From: Bacillota bacterium | GTDB lineage: Bacteria; Bacillota; Clostridia; Tissierellales; MES13 | DNA: 52,730 nucleotides | Direction: 5' to 3' | Assembly (NCBI GenBank): GCA_009711765.1 | Contig: VEND01000067.1 | Coordinates: 1 to 52,730, forward strand | Shown: positions 1 to 8,690 of the stretch, in pieces | How the letters are laid out: every line of letters begins with the position of its first letter | Numbering within the stretch: position 1 is the stretch's first letter | Notes under the pieces: generated by a model | What the model was told of the DNA's origin: nothing | The model's input: only the letters and a program-made list of their open reading frames with translations | Database searches by the model: none | Program-made: the position numbers and the translations under genes

Positions 1-148
1 CTCCTTTAACTAACAGTTCCTTCATTCTTCCTGTATTAGGTACATGGGATAGTCTTTTTTTATTATCTACTAAAACCTCTGCTACAAACCTATTTAATCT
101 TTTTAAAAAAATACCTTCTACTAAATCACCTTTTATAAAATAATTCAT
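1..148 (-). CDS. sfsA: SfsA family protein, N-terminal fragment (runs off the left edge)
   Basis: The first 49 codons read MNYFIKGDLVEGIFLKRLNR, then continue to a HVPNTGRMKELL segment. This matches the conserved opening of the sugar fermentation stimulation protein A family: an OB-like N-terminal region, then a PNTG-x-M-x-x-LL motif. The start is ATG at 148, preceded by a GGTGTAAG Shine-Dalgarno-like sequence. The gene lies 13 bp after the stop of the DUF1292 gene on the same strand, so co-transcription is likely. The nuclease-like C-terminal domain lies outside the window. The biochemical role of SfsA is unsettled; DNA binding or nuclease activity has been proposed for the family. Confidence 0.8.
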   Translation of the reverse strand, partial: MNYFIKGDLVEGIFLKRLNRFVAEVLVDNKKRLSHVPNTGRMKELLVKG

Positions 149-161
149 AACTTACACCATT

Positions 162-401
162 TTATTCATCATCTAATAATTGATAATATAAATCTCTAAT
201 CTCCATAAACTCGTTATCATCCTCAATTGTTTTTAATGTTTTATTATCCTCTTTATCATATTCTATTTTTAAAATTATAGCTTCTTCTTGCCCTTTCTCT
301 TGTAAAACTGCATAATCTTTATTTTCAACTTCAAAAACATCTACAATTTCAAATTCATGTTTATTTCCCTCTTCATCAACAAATATTTGCTTATTATCCA
401 C
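162..401 (-). CDS. DUF1292 family small acidic protein (YrzB-like)
   Basis: 79 residues, rich in Glu and Asp, with the typical DUF1292 pattern: an N-terminal strand region (IFVDEEGNKHEFEIVDVFEV), then YAVLQEK and a C-terminal acidic tail (YYQLLDDE). The start is GTG at 401. Its AGGAGG site overlaps the stop codon of yqgF, so the two genes are tightly linked and probably translationally coupled. In Bacilli the order ireB-yqgF-DUF1292 (yrzL-yrrK-yrzB) follows alaS; that order is partly kept here. The family's function is unknown. Confidence 0.85.
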   Translation of the reverse strand: MDNKQIFVDEEGNKHEFEIVDVFEVENKDYAVLQEKGQEEAIILKIEYDKEDNKTLKTIEDDNEFMEIRDLYYQLLDDE

Positions 402-412
402 AATAAAACCTC

Positions 413-826
413 CTAATTTAATTTTTCTAAATATGTTTGTAATATATACGTAGCTGCTACTTTATCAATTAATCCTTTTCTTTTCTGTCTACTCATATTT
501 CCATTAATTAATGTTCTTTCAGCTGATACACTAGAAAGCCTTTCATCTTGGTAGACTACTTTTATATCATTTCTTTTTTTAAATCTTTTAATAAACTTTT
601 TTACTTTTTCTCCCTGGGGACCTAGGGTATTATTCATATTTTTAGGTAAACCTACCACTAAAAGTTTTACATTATATTCATCTATTAGACTTTCTAATTT
701 CTTTATATCTGACTTAATTGCCTTTCTTCTAATAGTAGTTATCCCCTGTGCTGTTAATCCTAAAGGATCACTTACTGCAATTCCTATAGTCTTATCTCCT
801 ACATCAAGACCCATCATTCTATCCAT
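413..826 (-). CDS. yqgF: YqgF/RuvX family pre-16S rRNA nuclease / Holliday junction resolvase-like protein
   Basis: 137 residues, normal for the family, with an RNase H-like fold. The conserved start MMGLDVGDKTIGIAVSDPLG carries the first catalytic Asp. The middle strand LLVVGLPKNMNNTLGPQ holds the VGLP motif, and YQDERLSS supplies the acidic DER motif; a final conserved Asp lies in KGLIDKVAATYIL. The start is ATG at 826 with GGAGG eight bases upstream. In bacteria the family acts in 5' processing of 16S rRNA; the resolvase role came from structural similarity. It is transcribed just before the DUF1292 gene. Confidence 0.93.
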   Translation of the reverse strand: MDRMMGLDVGDKTIGIAVSDPLGLTAQGITTIRRKAIKSDIKKLESLIDEYNVKLLVVGLPKNMNNTLGPQGEKVKKFIKRFKKRNDIKVVYQDERLSSVSAERTLINGNMSRQKRKGLIDKVAATYILQTYLEKLN

Positions 827-841
827 ATATAACCTCCAAAA

Positions 842-1792
842 TCATATTACTTTTATACAAAATTCAGGACATATCCTTCCACAGTAGCCACAAAATACAC
901 AGTTTTCTAAAACTGCTACTGCTTTATTATTAATAATTTTTATACCTCCATGAGTACAAGCATTAACACATTTTCCACATCCTTGACACCAATCAGCTAT
1001 ATGTAATTTTCTTTTCTTTTTAGATATTTTTTCTTTTATACGTTCGGGGATATAGCCCTCATTTATTAAACTTATATTTGCATTAATTTCTAATTTAGAC
1101 TGCATTCCTATTGCTATAGAATTAATTGTATCAATATTTTTAACATAATTAAAAGATTTTTCAACTTCCTTTATCAAGTGTCCTCCGCCTAAGGGTTTCA
1201 TTGCATATATACCCTTATTATTTCTATAGGCTTTATTAATTTCTTTTATCATCTCTTCTTTATTTCCATCTTGTATTCCTATACTAGATTTATTTATGAT
1301 TGGATGAACTATATCTAGTTCATCATATTTATTAAAGGCTTTTACTCCCTTAATATTATGGGTTGATATACCTATTGCTTTTATAATTCCCTTTTCTTTA
1401 CATTTCATAAAATATTCAATAGCTTCATAATGACCTCTAATAGTATGCTCACTTTCCTGTTCGTGTAATAAAAATATATCAATGTAATCTGTATTTAATT
1501 CCTTTAAAGCTTTATTTAGGCTTGATTTTGCCGTTTCTTTAGAATAGGAATAAGATTTTGTGGCTATAACTAAATCTTTTCTTTTAATTTTTTCTAAAGC
1601 TTTTCTTATGTGGCCATAATTATTATATATTTCTGCTGTGTCTATAAAATTTATTCCCTTATCATAGGCATATTTTATTAACTCAGCTCCCTTTTCATAG
1701 GAAAAGTTAGCCTGTAAGGGACTTATAGTTAAAGAACCAAAGCATAATCTTGATACTTTAATATTAGTATTTCCTAAAAATCTATACTGCAC
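842..1792 (-). CDS. Aldo/keto reductase with C-terminal 2x[4Fe-4S] ferredoxin domain
   Basis: 316 residues. Residues 1 to about 255 form the aldo/keto reductase barrel. The tetrad can be placed at DTAEIY (Asp, Tyr), IATKS (Lys) and FLLHEQ (His). Residues 265-316 form a ferredoxin domain with two clusters of cysteines, CQGCGKCVNAC and CVFCGYCGRICPE. This AKR-ferredoxin architecture is common in anaerobic Clostridia and suggests coupling of carbonyl reduction to ferredoxin; the substrate is unknown. The start is GTG at 1792 with AAGGAAG upstream. The gene follows the phosphatase-like membrane gene by only a few bases and precedes yqgF by 15 bp, so it interrupts the usual ireB-yqgF pair. Confidence 0.9.
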   Translation of the reverse strand: MQYRFLGNTNIKVSRLCFGSLTISPLQANFSYEKGAELIKYAYDKGINFIDTAEIYNNYGHIRKALEKIKRKDLVIATKSYSYSKETAKSSLNKALKELNTDYIDIFLLHEQESEHTIRGHYEAIEYFMKCKEKGIIKAIGISTHNIKGVKAFNKYDELDIVHPIINKSSIGIQDGNKEEMIKEINKAYRNNKGIYAMKPLGGGHLIKEVEKSFNYVKNIDTINSIAIGMQSKLEINANISLINEGYIPERIKEKISKKKRKLHIADWCQGCGKCVNACTHGGIKIINNKAVAVLENCVFCGYCGRICPEFCIKVI

Positions 1793-1796
1793 ATTT

Positions 1797-3911
1797 TCAC
1801 TTCCTTACAACACTTTTAAAATCCATTATAGTAAATAAAAATATTATTGTGTTAAATATGGTAGCTATTGATGATAATATAATTCCTGAATCATTAACAA
1901 TAAGTCCTGTAATTGAACCTATAAAAACACTTATAATTCCTATATATATTGATTTTTTCTTATTTACTACATACTTAATTCTATCTTCAAATAAAGTAAC
2001 TAAAAGCATTATACAAATTATATTTACATATAATATCTTTGTCCATATTGTAACACCTATTAGCTTAATATTCATTAAAACTTTTCTAAAGATTATATTA
2101 ATAAAAATACTAATTCCATTATTATATATATTTAAAAACATTTTACCTAAATGTGAAGGGGTATTATTAAAAAAAGCATCCATAAAACCTATAAGTACTA
2201 AAAATATAAAGAATAAAGTTATTAATATTAAATTATTTTTAGCATTTAACTTACCCTTAGTACCTTTAAAAAAGAAATAAAAACTAGATGTTAATAATGC
2301 TAATGTACCTCCTACATTCGCTCCTAAATTAGGATTTCCTACTATAAAAATTGTAAATATCAAAATTAAATATGTAACTAAATTATTTTTATATAAAAAA
2401 CCTAATAAAAGCATAACGCTAGCTAATAATACACCTAGCATTTCATTGCCTATACCAAAATATCTAGCACCTATTATAGGATCATATCCTAATAAAGAAT
2501 ATTTAATTAATTTTGAATTATTTACTACATCAATAATAATTATAAGATAAGTTACTATTAATATCAAAATTATTGATAAAATATCTTTTCTTTTTAATAT
2601 TAAATATACTAATCCCCCATAAAAAACAAGCAAAAGAAAAACTGTTATTCCATTTTTAAAGCTTGGTATTACCATTAATACTAAAGGTATTATTAGTATT
2701 TTTATTAAAAGTAGTTTTAAAATTCTTAGATCAAACTTTAATATTTTATTAAATATAATTTTAATTGTTACAAGTAAAATTATCAAAGCTGTTATTAATG
2801 CATATGTATATAAAGTGTTTTTTCTTAGATTAGATATGTTATTTGTTTTTTTATACATATCTGTAATTAAGGATTTATTTTCCTTATTATCAATAACTTT
2901 TATTCTATTTCCTGAAAATCCAATACTATCTATCTCTAAATAATCGGTTATAGTAGGTGCTATATCATAATTAGATACTATTCCCTCTCTTCTGGTAGTA
3001 TTAGATGTTAAAATTCCCTTTTTTATATCCTCACCATAAACGATTAATGGAGTAAGCTTACTATTTTCTTTATATCTAATATCTCCACCATTAGGACTTA
3101 TAATAATTAGTAAAGAATTATTATTTAACTCTTTATAAATATTACCTATAAATAGGTCTATATCCTTTAATATTTTTCTTCTCATATAGTTATAGGAAGA
3201 ATCTGATAATTTTTCACTATAAAAGTATAATCTATCTAAATCGCCTGTTTCTATAACAAAAAAAGAAGCCCTATCCTTAAATTTATTTAGCTGATTATAT
3301 ATCTTTTTATAATTAGTTTTTAAACCAAAGGGATATTCATAATTTTTTATTAATATATTATCTACATCTCCATAATCAATATAGCCCTTACTATCCATAG
3401 CTATTAAACAATTTTGTCTAATAAAATCATCAGCAGTATCAGAATTACCTAATACTGCTGTTTTAAACCCAAATCTATGCAAATTATCACCTAATGCACC
3501 GATAAGTGGTGAATATTTATTATTTTCGTTTATTTTTTTTAAATAATTAATTTCTAAATTTATTATTCCCTGTGTTACTTTTTCACCTGTACGTCTTTTA
3601 TAAATACTTAAATATTTTTCTGTTGCATTATGAAATGTAGAACTTAGATAGTCTGCAAATGCTTTTTTCGATGTATTAATAGTTAAATGACTTTCCGGTC
3701 CCTTATAACCATGTAATCCCCTAGTATTTAAAAGTCCAAATCCACCAGTATTTATTAATTCATTATAGTTTTTCATATATTCTAAATCATTTAAACTAAG
3801 TCTATTTGCAATAATTAAATATACCTTTTTATCATTTTCCTTTGCTACTGCAGCTGATGATATTAAAAAAAATATTATTATAATAGCTAAAAAAATCTTT
3901 TTAGGATTCAA
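1797..3911 (-). CDS. Alkaline phosphatase/sulfatase-superfamily-like polytopic membrane protein
   Basis: 704 residues starting with TTG at 3911 (TAGGAG eight bases upstream). A signal peptide or anchor covers residues 1-24 (IFLAIIIIFFLISSAAVAKE). An exported domain spans about 25-355. It has features of the alkaline phosphatase fold: YLIIANRLSLNDL near the start, a GDNLHRFGFKTAVLGNSD segment, IIISPNGGD in the position of the late metal-binding motif, and SNYDIAPTITDYL, which resembles the conserved D-x-APT region. From about 370 on there are roughly nine to ten hydrophobic helices. The classical metal ligands are not all obvious, so catalysis is uncertain. It lies between ireB and the aldo/keto reductase in one tight run. 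Its substrate is unknown; a role in envelope polymer or lipid modification is inference. Confidence 0.65.
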   Translation of the reverse strand: MNPKKIFLAIIIIFFLISSAAVAKENDKKVYLIIANRLSLNDLEYMKNYNELINTGGFGLLNTRGLHGYKGPESHLTINTSKKAFADYLSSTFHNATEKYLSIYKRRTGEKVTQGIINLEINYLKKINENNKYSPLIGALGDNLHRFGFKTAVLGNSDTADDFIRQNCLIAMDSKGYIDYGDVDNILIKNYEYPFGLKTNYKKIYNQLNKFKDRASFFVIETGDLDRLYFYSEKLSDSSYNYMRRKILKDIDLFIGNIYKELNNNSLLIIISPNGGDIRYKENSKLTPLIVYGEDIKKGILTSNTTRREGIVSNYDIAPTITDYLEIDSIGFSGNRIKVIDNKENKSLITDMYKKTNNISNLRKNTLYTYALITALIILLVTIKIIFNKILKFDLRILKLLLIKILIIPLVLMVIPSFKNGITVFLLLVFYGGLVYLILKRKDILSIILILIVTYLIIIIDVVNNSKLIKYSLLGYDPIIGARYFGIGNEMLGVLLASVMLLLGFLYKNNLVTYLILIFTIFIVGNPNLGANVGGTLALLTSSFYFFFKGTKGKLNAKNNLILITLFFIFLVLIGFMDAFFNNTPSHLGKMFLNIYNNGISIFINIIFRKVLMNIKLIGVTIWTKILYVNIICIMLLVTLFEDRIKYVVNKKKSIYIGIISVFIGSITGLIVNDSGIILSSIATIFNTIIFLFTIMDFKSVVRK

Positions 3912-3924
3912 TTTGTTTTCTCTC

Positions 3925-4182
3925 CTATTTATCCTTTAAATAATTTTTTAAAAGCTCCTCTAAAAGTTCATCTCTTTCTAATTTTCTTATTAAACTTCTT
4001 GCATTATTGTGACTTGTAATATAAGTTGGGTCTCCTGATAAAATATATCCAACCATTTGATTAATTGAATTATAACCCTTTTCTTCTAAAGCCTTATATA
4101 CGGTTAAAATTATCTCTCTAGCTTCATTCATCTTTTCCTTTGACACATCAAATTTCATGGTTTTGTTTATATTATCACTCAT
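3925..4182 (-). CDS. ireB: IreB family regulatory phosphoprotein (DUF965)
   Basis: 85 residues matching the family length of about 85-90. The N-terminus has Thr-rich phospho-acceptor candidates ([11 protein letters not shown]), followed by the conserved core [50 protein letters not shown]. In enterococci IreB is phosphorylated by the PASTA kinase IreK and limits cell-wall stress responses and cephalosporin resistance. The position directly after alaS is the conserved firmicute arrangement. The start is ATG at 4182 with AAAGGGGTG upstream. Confidence 0.95.
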   Translation of the reverse strand: MSDNINKTMKFDVSKEKMNEAREIILTVYKALEEKGYNSINQMVGYILSGDPTYITSHNNARSLIRKLERDELLEELLKNYLKDK

Positions 4183-4246
4183 AAAAGCACCCCTTTTTAT
4201 TATTTATTTCATATATTCTATAAATATATACATTTTACCTTTTTAA

Positions 4247-4285
4247 TTATACCCAGTAATCATTTAAAATAACTACTGGGTATAA
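4247..4285 (-). terminator. Hairpin after alaS (possible weak terminator)
   Basis: A 12-bp perfect stem (TTATACCCAGTA at 4247-4258 with its complement at 4274-4285) lies between alaS and ireB. The T-tract on the minus-strand side is poor, so this may be a partial attenuator or processing site rather than a full terminator. Confidence 0.5.
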
Positions 4286-4295
4286 AATTATTATA

Positions 4296-6935
4296 TTAAT
4301 CTATCTGTTCTTTAACAAGGTCAATAACCTTTGATAGTGCTTTATCAACCTTTGTTGAGTCTTTTCCGCCGGCTTGGGCCATATCAGGTCTTCCACCGCC
4401 ACCTCCACCTGTAACTTTTGCAACTTCTCTTATAATATTTCCTGAATGTATTCCTTTTTTAACTAAATCTTTACTAGCTTGTGCTATGAAATTTACTTTT
4501 TCACCTTTTACGGTTGCTAATACTATAACTACTGAATCAACTTTATTTCTTATTTTATCTCCAAGTTCCCTTAAACTACCTATATCCATTCCATCTATTC
4601 TCTTAGTAATTACTTTTATATCATTAACTTCTTTTATATCGTTTAATATATCATCAAGCTTTGATGTAGCTAATTTAGATTTTAATTTATCAATTTCTTT
4701 TTCTAAGTTTTTATATTCTTTATCAATTTGCTTTATTCTTTCAACTATATTACTTTTATTTGTCTTTAATATTTTTGAAATGTCCTCCATTTCATTTTCC
4801 ATATCTTTCATATTTTCATATGCTTTTCTTCCAGTAACTGCTTCTATTCTTCTAACTCCTGAAGCTATACCAGATTCACTTATTATTTTAAATAAACCTA
4901 TATTATTTGAATTACTAACATGGGTACCTCCACATAGCTCTATACTAAAATCTCCTACCTTTACTATTCGTACTGTTTCACCATATTTATCTTCAAATAA
5001 TCCTGTAGCACCCATTTTTTTAGCTTCATCCATTGATTTTTCAAAAGTTTCCACTTCAATTGTTTCTAGGATTATAGAATTTACTATTTCTTCAACTTTA
5101 TTTAACTCCTTATCAGTTAGTCCTTCAAAATGAGTAAAGTCAAATCTTAATCTATCCTCAGTAACTAAAGAACCAGCCTGATTTACATGTTCCCCTAATA
5201 CTTTTTTAAGTGCTTTATGAAGTAAATGGGTAGCAGTATGGTTTCTTTGTATATCCCTTCTAAGGTTTTCTATTACATTAGCTTTTACTTTATCGCCCTT
5301 TTTAATAGTTCCTTTGTTAACCTTAACAAAATGTAAAATAGTATCATTTACTGGTTTTTTAGTATCACTTACTTCACAGGATACATTTTCATTTGAAATT
5401 TTACCTTTATCTCCTATTTGTCCTCCACCTTCAGCATAAAAAGGTGTCTTATCTAGTATTATTATACCCTCTTTACCTTCTGATAATTGATCTGTTTTTT
5501 CATTATCTTTAATAATTTCTATTACTTCTACTTCTAAATTAAGGGATGTATATCCTTTAAATTCAGTCTTAATATTGGTATCTATATCAATTGTACTTTC
5601 TTCATTCCAGGATGAATCGCCCTTATTTTCCCTAGCCATTCTAGCTCTTTGTCTTTGTTTTTCCATTTCTTTATTAAAGCCTTCTTCATCCACTTTATAA
5701 CCCTTTTCTTCTAATATTTCCTTAGTTAAATCTAAAGGAAAACCATAGGTATCATAAAGTTTAAATGCATTTTCTCCATTTAATTTTTCTAAATTTTCTT
5801 TTTTCATCTTGCTTATATAAGAATCTAATATATCCATTCCTTGATCAATAGTTTGCTCAAATTTTTCTTCTTCAACTTTTATTACTTTTTTTATTTTTTC
5901 TTCATTTTCTTTAAGTTCAGGATAATGATCCATCCAGTTTTTTATTACCACTGAGGATAATTTGTATAAAAACTTTTCTTTTATTCCTAATAACTTTCCA
6001 TGTCTTGCTGCTCTTCTTATAAGTCTTCTTAAAACATATCCTCTACCTTCATTACTTGGTATAACTCCATCACATACCATAAAGGATACAGCTCTTATAT
6101 GGTCTGTTATAACTCTTAGAGAAGTATCGTTTTTATCATTTTCTTTATATTTAACTTGACTAATATCTTCTACACTTTTTAAAATAGTTCTAATAGGTTC
6201 AATTTCAAATATGTTATTAGCTTCTTGTAAAACAACTGCCATTCTTTCAAGTCCCATACCTGTATCTATATTAGGATTTGGTAAATCATTATAATTTCCT
6301 GATTCATCCTTATCATACTGTGAAAAAACTAGATTCCATACTTCAACATATCTATCACAATCACATCCTGGTTGACAATCTTCACTATCACAACCATATT
6401 CTTTTCCTCTATCTATATATATTTCAGAACAAGGTCCACATGGTCCTACTTCAAGTTCCCAAAAGTTATCTTCTTTTCCTAATCTAACTATTCTTTCCTT
6501 AGGTACTCCTATCTTTTCATTCCAGATTTTAAAGGCTTCATCATCATTTTTATAAATTGATATCCAAAGTAAATCCTTAGAAACTTCCATTTTTTCAGTC
6601 ATAAATTCCCATGCCCATTTTATCGACTCTTCTTTAAAATAGTCTCCAAAGGAAAAATTACCAAGCATTTCAAAGAAAGTACCATGTCTATCAGTTTTAC
6701 CTACATTTTCAATATCACCTGTTCTAACGCACTTCTGACAAGTAGTCATTCTTTTATTAGGTGGTTCTTCCTTTCCTAAAAAATATGGTTTTAAAGGAGC
6801 CATTCCCGCACCTATAAGTAATAAACTTTTGTCATTTTTAGGAACTAAAGAATAACTATGCTTAGCTAAGTGGTCCTTTTCTTTAAAGAATTCTAAAAAT
6901 TCTTTTCTTACCTGATGTAAATTTAAATTTTTCAT
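4296..6935 (-). CDS. alaS: Alanine--tRNA ligase
   Basis: About 879 residues, full length. The class II catalytic domain opens with MKNLNLHQVRKEFLEFFKEK. The editing domain carries HTATHLLHKAL (HxxxH) and ELCGGTHV (zinc and editing residues). The C-terminal DHHA1-type domain ends with GGGGGGRPDMAQAGG. An insert with CQKCVRTGDIENVG and clustered cysteines (CDSEDCQPGCDCDR) is typical of clostridial AlaRS. An upstream in-frame ATG at 6944 directly abuts the AGGAGG at 6945-6950, leaving no spacing. The ATG at 6935 has nine bases of spacing and starts at the conserved MKNLNLHQ, so it is chosen. The gene is controlled by the T-box leader upstream. Confidence 0.97.
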   Translation of the reverse strand: MKNLNLHQVRKEFLEFFKEKDHLAKHSYSLVPKNDKSLLLIGAGMAPLKPYFLGKEEPPNKRMTTCQKCVRTGDIENVGKTDRHGTFFEMLGNFSFGDYFKEESIKWAWEFMTEKMEVSKDLLWISIYKNDDEAFKIWNEKIGVPKERIVRLGKEDNFWELEVGPCGPCSEIYIDRGKEYGCDSEDCQPGCDCDRYVEVWNLVFSQYDKDESGNYNDLPNPNIDTGMGLERMAVVLQEANNIFEIEPIRTILKSVEDISQVKYKENDKNDTSLRVITDHIRAVSFMVCDGVIPSNEGRGYVLRRLIRRAARHGKLLGIKEKFLYKLSSVVIKNWMDHYPELKENEEKIKKVIKVEEEKFEQTIDQGMDILDSYISKMKKENLEKLNGENAFKLYDTYGFPLDLTKEILEEKGYKVDEEGFNKEMEKQRQRARMARENKGDSSWNEESTIDIDTNIKTEFKGYTSLNLEVEVIEIIKDNEKTDQLSEGKEGIIILDKTPFYAEGGGQIGDKGKISNENVSCEVSDTKKPVNDTILHFVKVNKGTIKKGDKVKANVIENLRRDIQRNHTATHLLHKALKKVLGEHVNQAGSLVTEDRLRFDFTHFEGLTDKELNKVEEIVNSIILETIEVETFEKSMDEAKKMGATGLFEDKYGETVRIVKVGDFSIELCGGTHVSNSNNIGLFKIISESGIASGVRRIEAVTGRKAYENMKDMENEMEDISKILKTNKSNIVERIKQIDKEYKNLEKEIDKLKSKLATSKLDDILNDIKEVNDIKVITKRIDGMDIGSLRELGDKIRNKVDSVVIVLATVKGEKVNFIAQASKDLVKKGIHSGNIIREVAKVTGGGGGGRPDMAQAGGKDSTKVDKALSKVIDLVKEQID

Positions 6936-6964
6936 TTTTCTCATCCTCCTATAAAAAAACTTAA

Positions 6965-7215
6965 AATAAAAAAAACCATCCCTAAGTTAGGGACGGTTAT
7001 AACCGCGGTACCACCCTATTTACTAGAAATAGTCACTTAAAAATTTAACGGCTTTACCGAGGATCTTTACTTATTTTCAAGATCCTAGCTCTGGGACTGC
7101 TTCAATAAATAAGTTTAAGTATCTTCCAGCTATAGATACTCTCTCTGGGAAAACTTTAAATATTTACTACTTCCCTTCATTGCTATTATCAATATTAATT
7201 TTACTTCCTTTAAAT
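6965..7215 (-). promoter_or_regulatory. T-box riboswitch leader of alaS
   Basis: On the minus strand the leader contains the invariant T-box AGGGTGGTACCGCG (7004-7017). A terminator follows (stem ACCGTCCCTAA / TTAGGGATGGT, 6975-6998) with eight T residues. The T-box bases can pair in an alternative antiterminator, the standard logic: uncharged tRNA-Ala pairs with the leader and allows transcription of alaS. Stem I carries AGAGAG and a GCTGGAAG apical segment. The likely specifier is GCA (7098-7100, context TTGAA-GCA-GTCCC), an Ala codon, consistent with alaS. The exact stem I boundaries are inferred. Confidence 0.93.
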
Positions 7216-7218
7216 AGT

Positions 7219-7248
7219 ATTATAATTAATTAAAATGTATCTTGTCAA
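7219..7248 (-). promoter_or_regulatory. Sigma-A promoter of the alaS T-box transcript
   Basis: Perfect TTGACA (7243-7248) and perfect TATAAT (7219-7224) with an 18-bp spacer, placed just upstream of the T-box stem I. Transcription should begin near 7212. Confidence 0.88.
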
Positions 7249-7255
7249 TGTTTAT

Positions 7256-8434
7256 CTATATTTCAGTTAACTTATCTATTATAAATCTAATTATTATTCT
7301 TAATACTGTAACAATAGGTACAGCTAAAAGCATACCTATTATTCCCATTAAACTGCCTCCTACTAACAAAGATAAAATAACAGCTACAGGATGTAAACCT
7401 ACACTTTCTCCTACAATTTTAGGTGATAAAATATTTCCTTCAATTTGTTGGATGATTAAAAATAATAATACAACCCATAAAGCTTTTATCGGCTCTTCTA
7501 AAAGCGCAAATGTTACAGCTGGTATTATACCTATGATAGGTCCAAAATAAGGTATTATATTAGCAACTCCAGCTAATAAACCTATTGTCAGAGCATAATT
7601 TATACCAAGAATCAATAATCCTATAGCAGTAGCTATACCAACAAAAGATGCTACTATAAGTTGGCCTCTTACAAATTTACCTAATGAATTATCAATTTCT
7701 CTAGAAATCTTTAAAGTATCATTTCTATATTTCTTAGGTATTAAAAGGCAAATTTTCTTTTTAAAATATTCTTTGTCTTTTATAAAGTAAAAAGATACTA
7801 TCGGAATAATAAAAAGATTGAATGCTTTTGAAAACATATTTATAGTTGATTTTCCTATATTTTTAAACCCTTGGGTTACAATATTTTGTAATGAAGATAA
7901 ATTTTCATTGAAACTTTCCTTTAAACTTTGAAATTGAACTGGTAGATTATCTATATTATCAGAATATATTTTAGAAAAATCATTAAAAAATTCATTTATT
8001 GAATTAAAATATGTAGGTAATACAGCAATTAAATTTTTAAGTTCTTCAACTATACTCGGTAAAATTGATATAAAAATTACTATAATACTTCCTATTAAAA
8101 CAAAATATACTAATAATACTCCCCAGAGTCTAGATAAGCCCTTCTCTTCTAAATAGTTTACTAAAGGATTTAATAAATAAGCTATTATAATTGATATAAA
8201 AAATATACTAAATAACTCACTTATAATATTTGAGCTTGTATATATCTTAAAAAAAGTATATACAACAGTAAGTATTATCATAAAATAAATAATTTGTTTC
8301 TTTGTAATTTTAAATTGCTTTTTTTCATCTACATATTTATTCCCTATATTAATAGTAAAAAATATTAATATTCCTAATAACCCTGTTAAAAAAAATTCCC
8401 TAAAATAATTAGATAAAGTTAAAAGATATTCCAT
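7256..8434 (-). CDS. AI-2E family transporter (PerM/YtvI-like permease)
   Basis: 392 residues with about eight hydrophobic segments: an N-terminal pair (18-35, 47-70), then 72-92 and 104-128, a soluble insert around 130-205, and a C-terminal set from 208 on. Family hallmarks are visible: YLLNPLVNYLEEKGLSRLWGVLLVY, FYFIKDKEYFKKKICLLIPKKYR, the glycine-rich NIIPYFGPIIGIIPA and GNILSPKIVGESVGLHPVAVILSLLVGG. Members have been linked to autoinducer export or Na+(Li+)/H+ antiport; the substrate here cannot be told. The position just upstream of alaS is common in Clostridia. The gene ends eight bases before the alaS promoter. Confidence 0.93.
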   Translation of the reverse strand: MEYLLTLSNYFREFFLTGLLGILIFFTINIGNKYVDEKKQFKITKKQIIYFMIILTVVYTFFKIYTSSNIISELFSIFFISIIIAYLLNPLVNYLEEKGLSRLWGVLLVYFVLIGSIIVIFISILPSIVEELKNLIAVLPTYFNSINEFFNDFSKIYSDNIDNLPVQFQSLKESFNENLSSLQNIVTQGFKNIGKSTINMFSKAFNLFIIPIVSFYFIKDKEYFKKKICLLIPKKYRNDTLKISREIDNSLGKFVRGQLIVASFVGIATAIGLLILGINYALTIGLLAGVANIIPYFGPIIGIIPAVTFALLEEPIKALWVVLLFLIIQQIEGNILSPKIVGESVGLHPVAVILSLLVGGSLMGIIGMLLAVPIVTVLRIIIRFIIDKLTEI

Positions 8435-8454
8435 AATACTCCCCCTTAAATCTA

Positions 8455-8475
8455 AAAGGCAGCTTAGCTGCCTTT
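8455..8475 (-). terminator. Hairpin between the 53-residue gene and the AI-2E permease gene
   Basis: AAAGGCAG / CTGCCTTT stem directly after the stop of the small gene at 8477; the minus strand reads into CTTTTAGATTT. Probably a terminator or attenuator. Confidence 0.6.
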
Positions 8476-8476
8476 A

Positions 8477-8638
8477 TTAAAATAAATCCATATTATCAAC
8501 CATATTTAAAAACATTTTTCTACTTTTTTTCATTAATTTCCTTCTCTGTCTTGGAGACATTTTTGTTGAAGCGTACATACCTGCACTTACTCCTAAAAGT
8601 GTTCCTGTAACAACACCACTCATAAATTTAGCTCTCAC
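8477..8638 (-). CDS. Small YtxH-like membrane-associated protein
   Basis: About 53 residues. The likely start is GTG at 8638 (VRAKFMSGVVTG) because AGAGGTG lies eight to nine bases upstream. A longer reading from ATG at 8683 has no good ribosome site. Residues 6-24 (MSGVVTGTLLGVSAGMYAS) form a glycine-rich hydrophobic segment. A basic stretch follows (MSPRQRRKLMKKSRKMF). This resembles short YtxH-type proteins: one membrane helix and a charged tail. Function unknown. It lies between a PRC-barrel gene and the AI-2E permease gene, an association often seen upstream of alaS in Clostridia. Confidence 0.75.
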   Translation of the reverse strand: MRAKFMSGVVTGTLLGVSAGMYASTKMSPRQRRKLMKKSRKMFLNMVDNMDLF

Positions 8639-8690
8639 TATATATACACCTCTTTTCCTAGGTTTATATATAGTTTGCTTCAATTATTTA

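Noticed and set aside
4486..5133. Long plus-strand reading frame of 215 codons inside alaS
   Set aside because: Antisense to a clear, conserved gene; the translation is a Ser/Phe/Ile-rich shadow, with no ribosome site and no recognisable domain.
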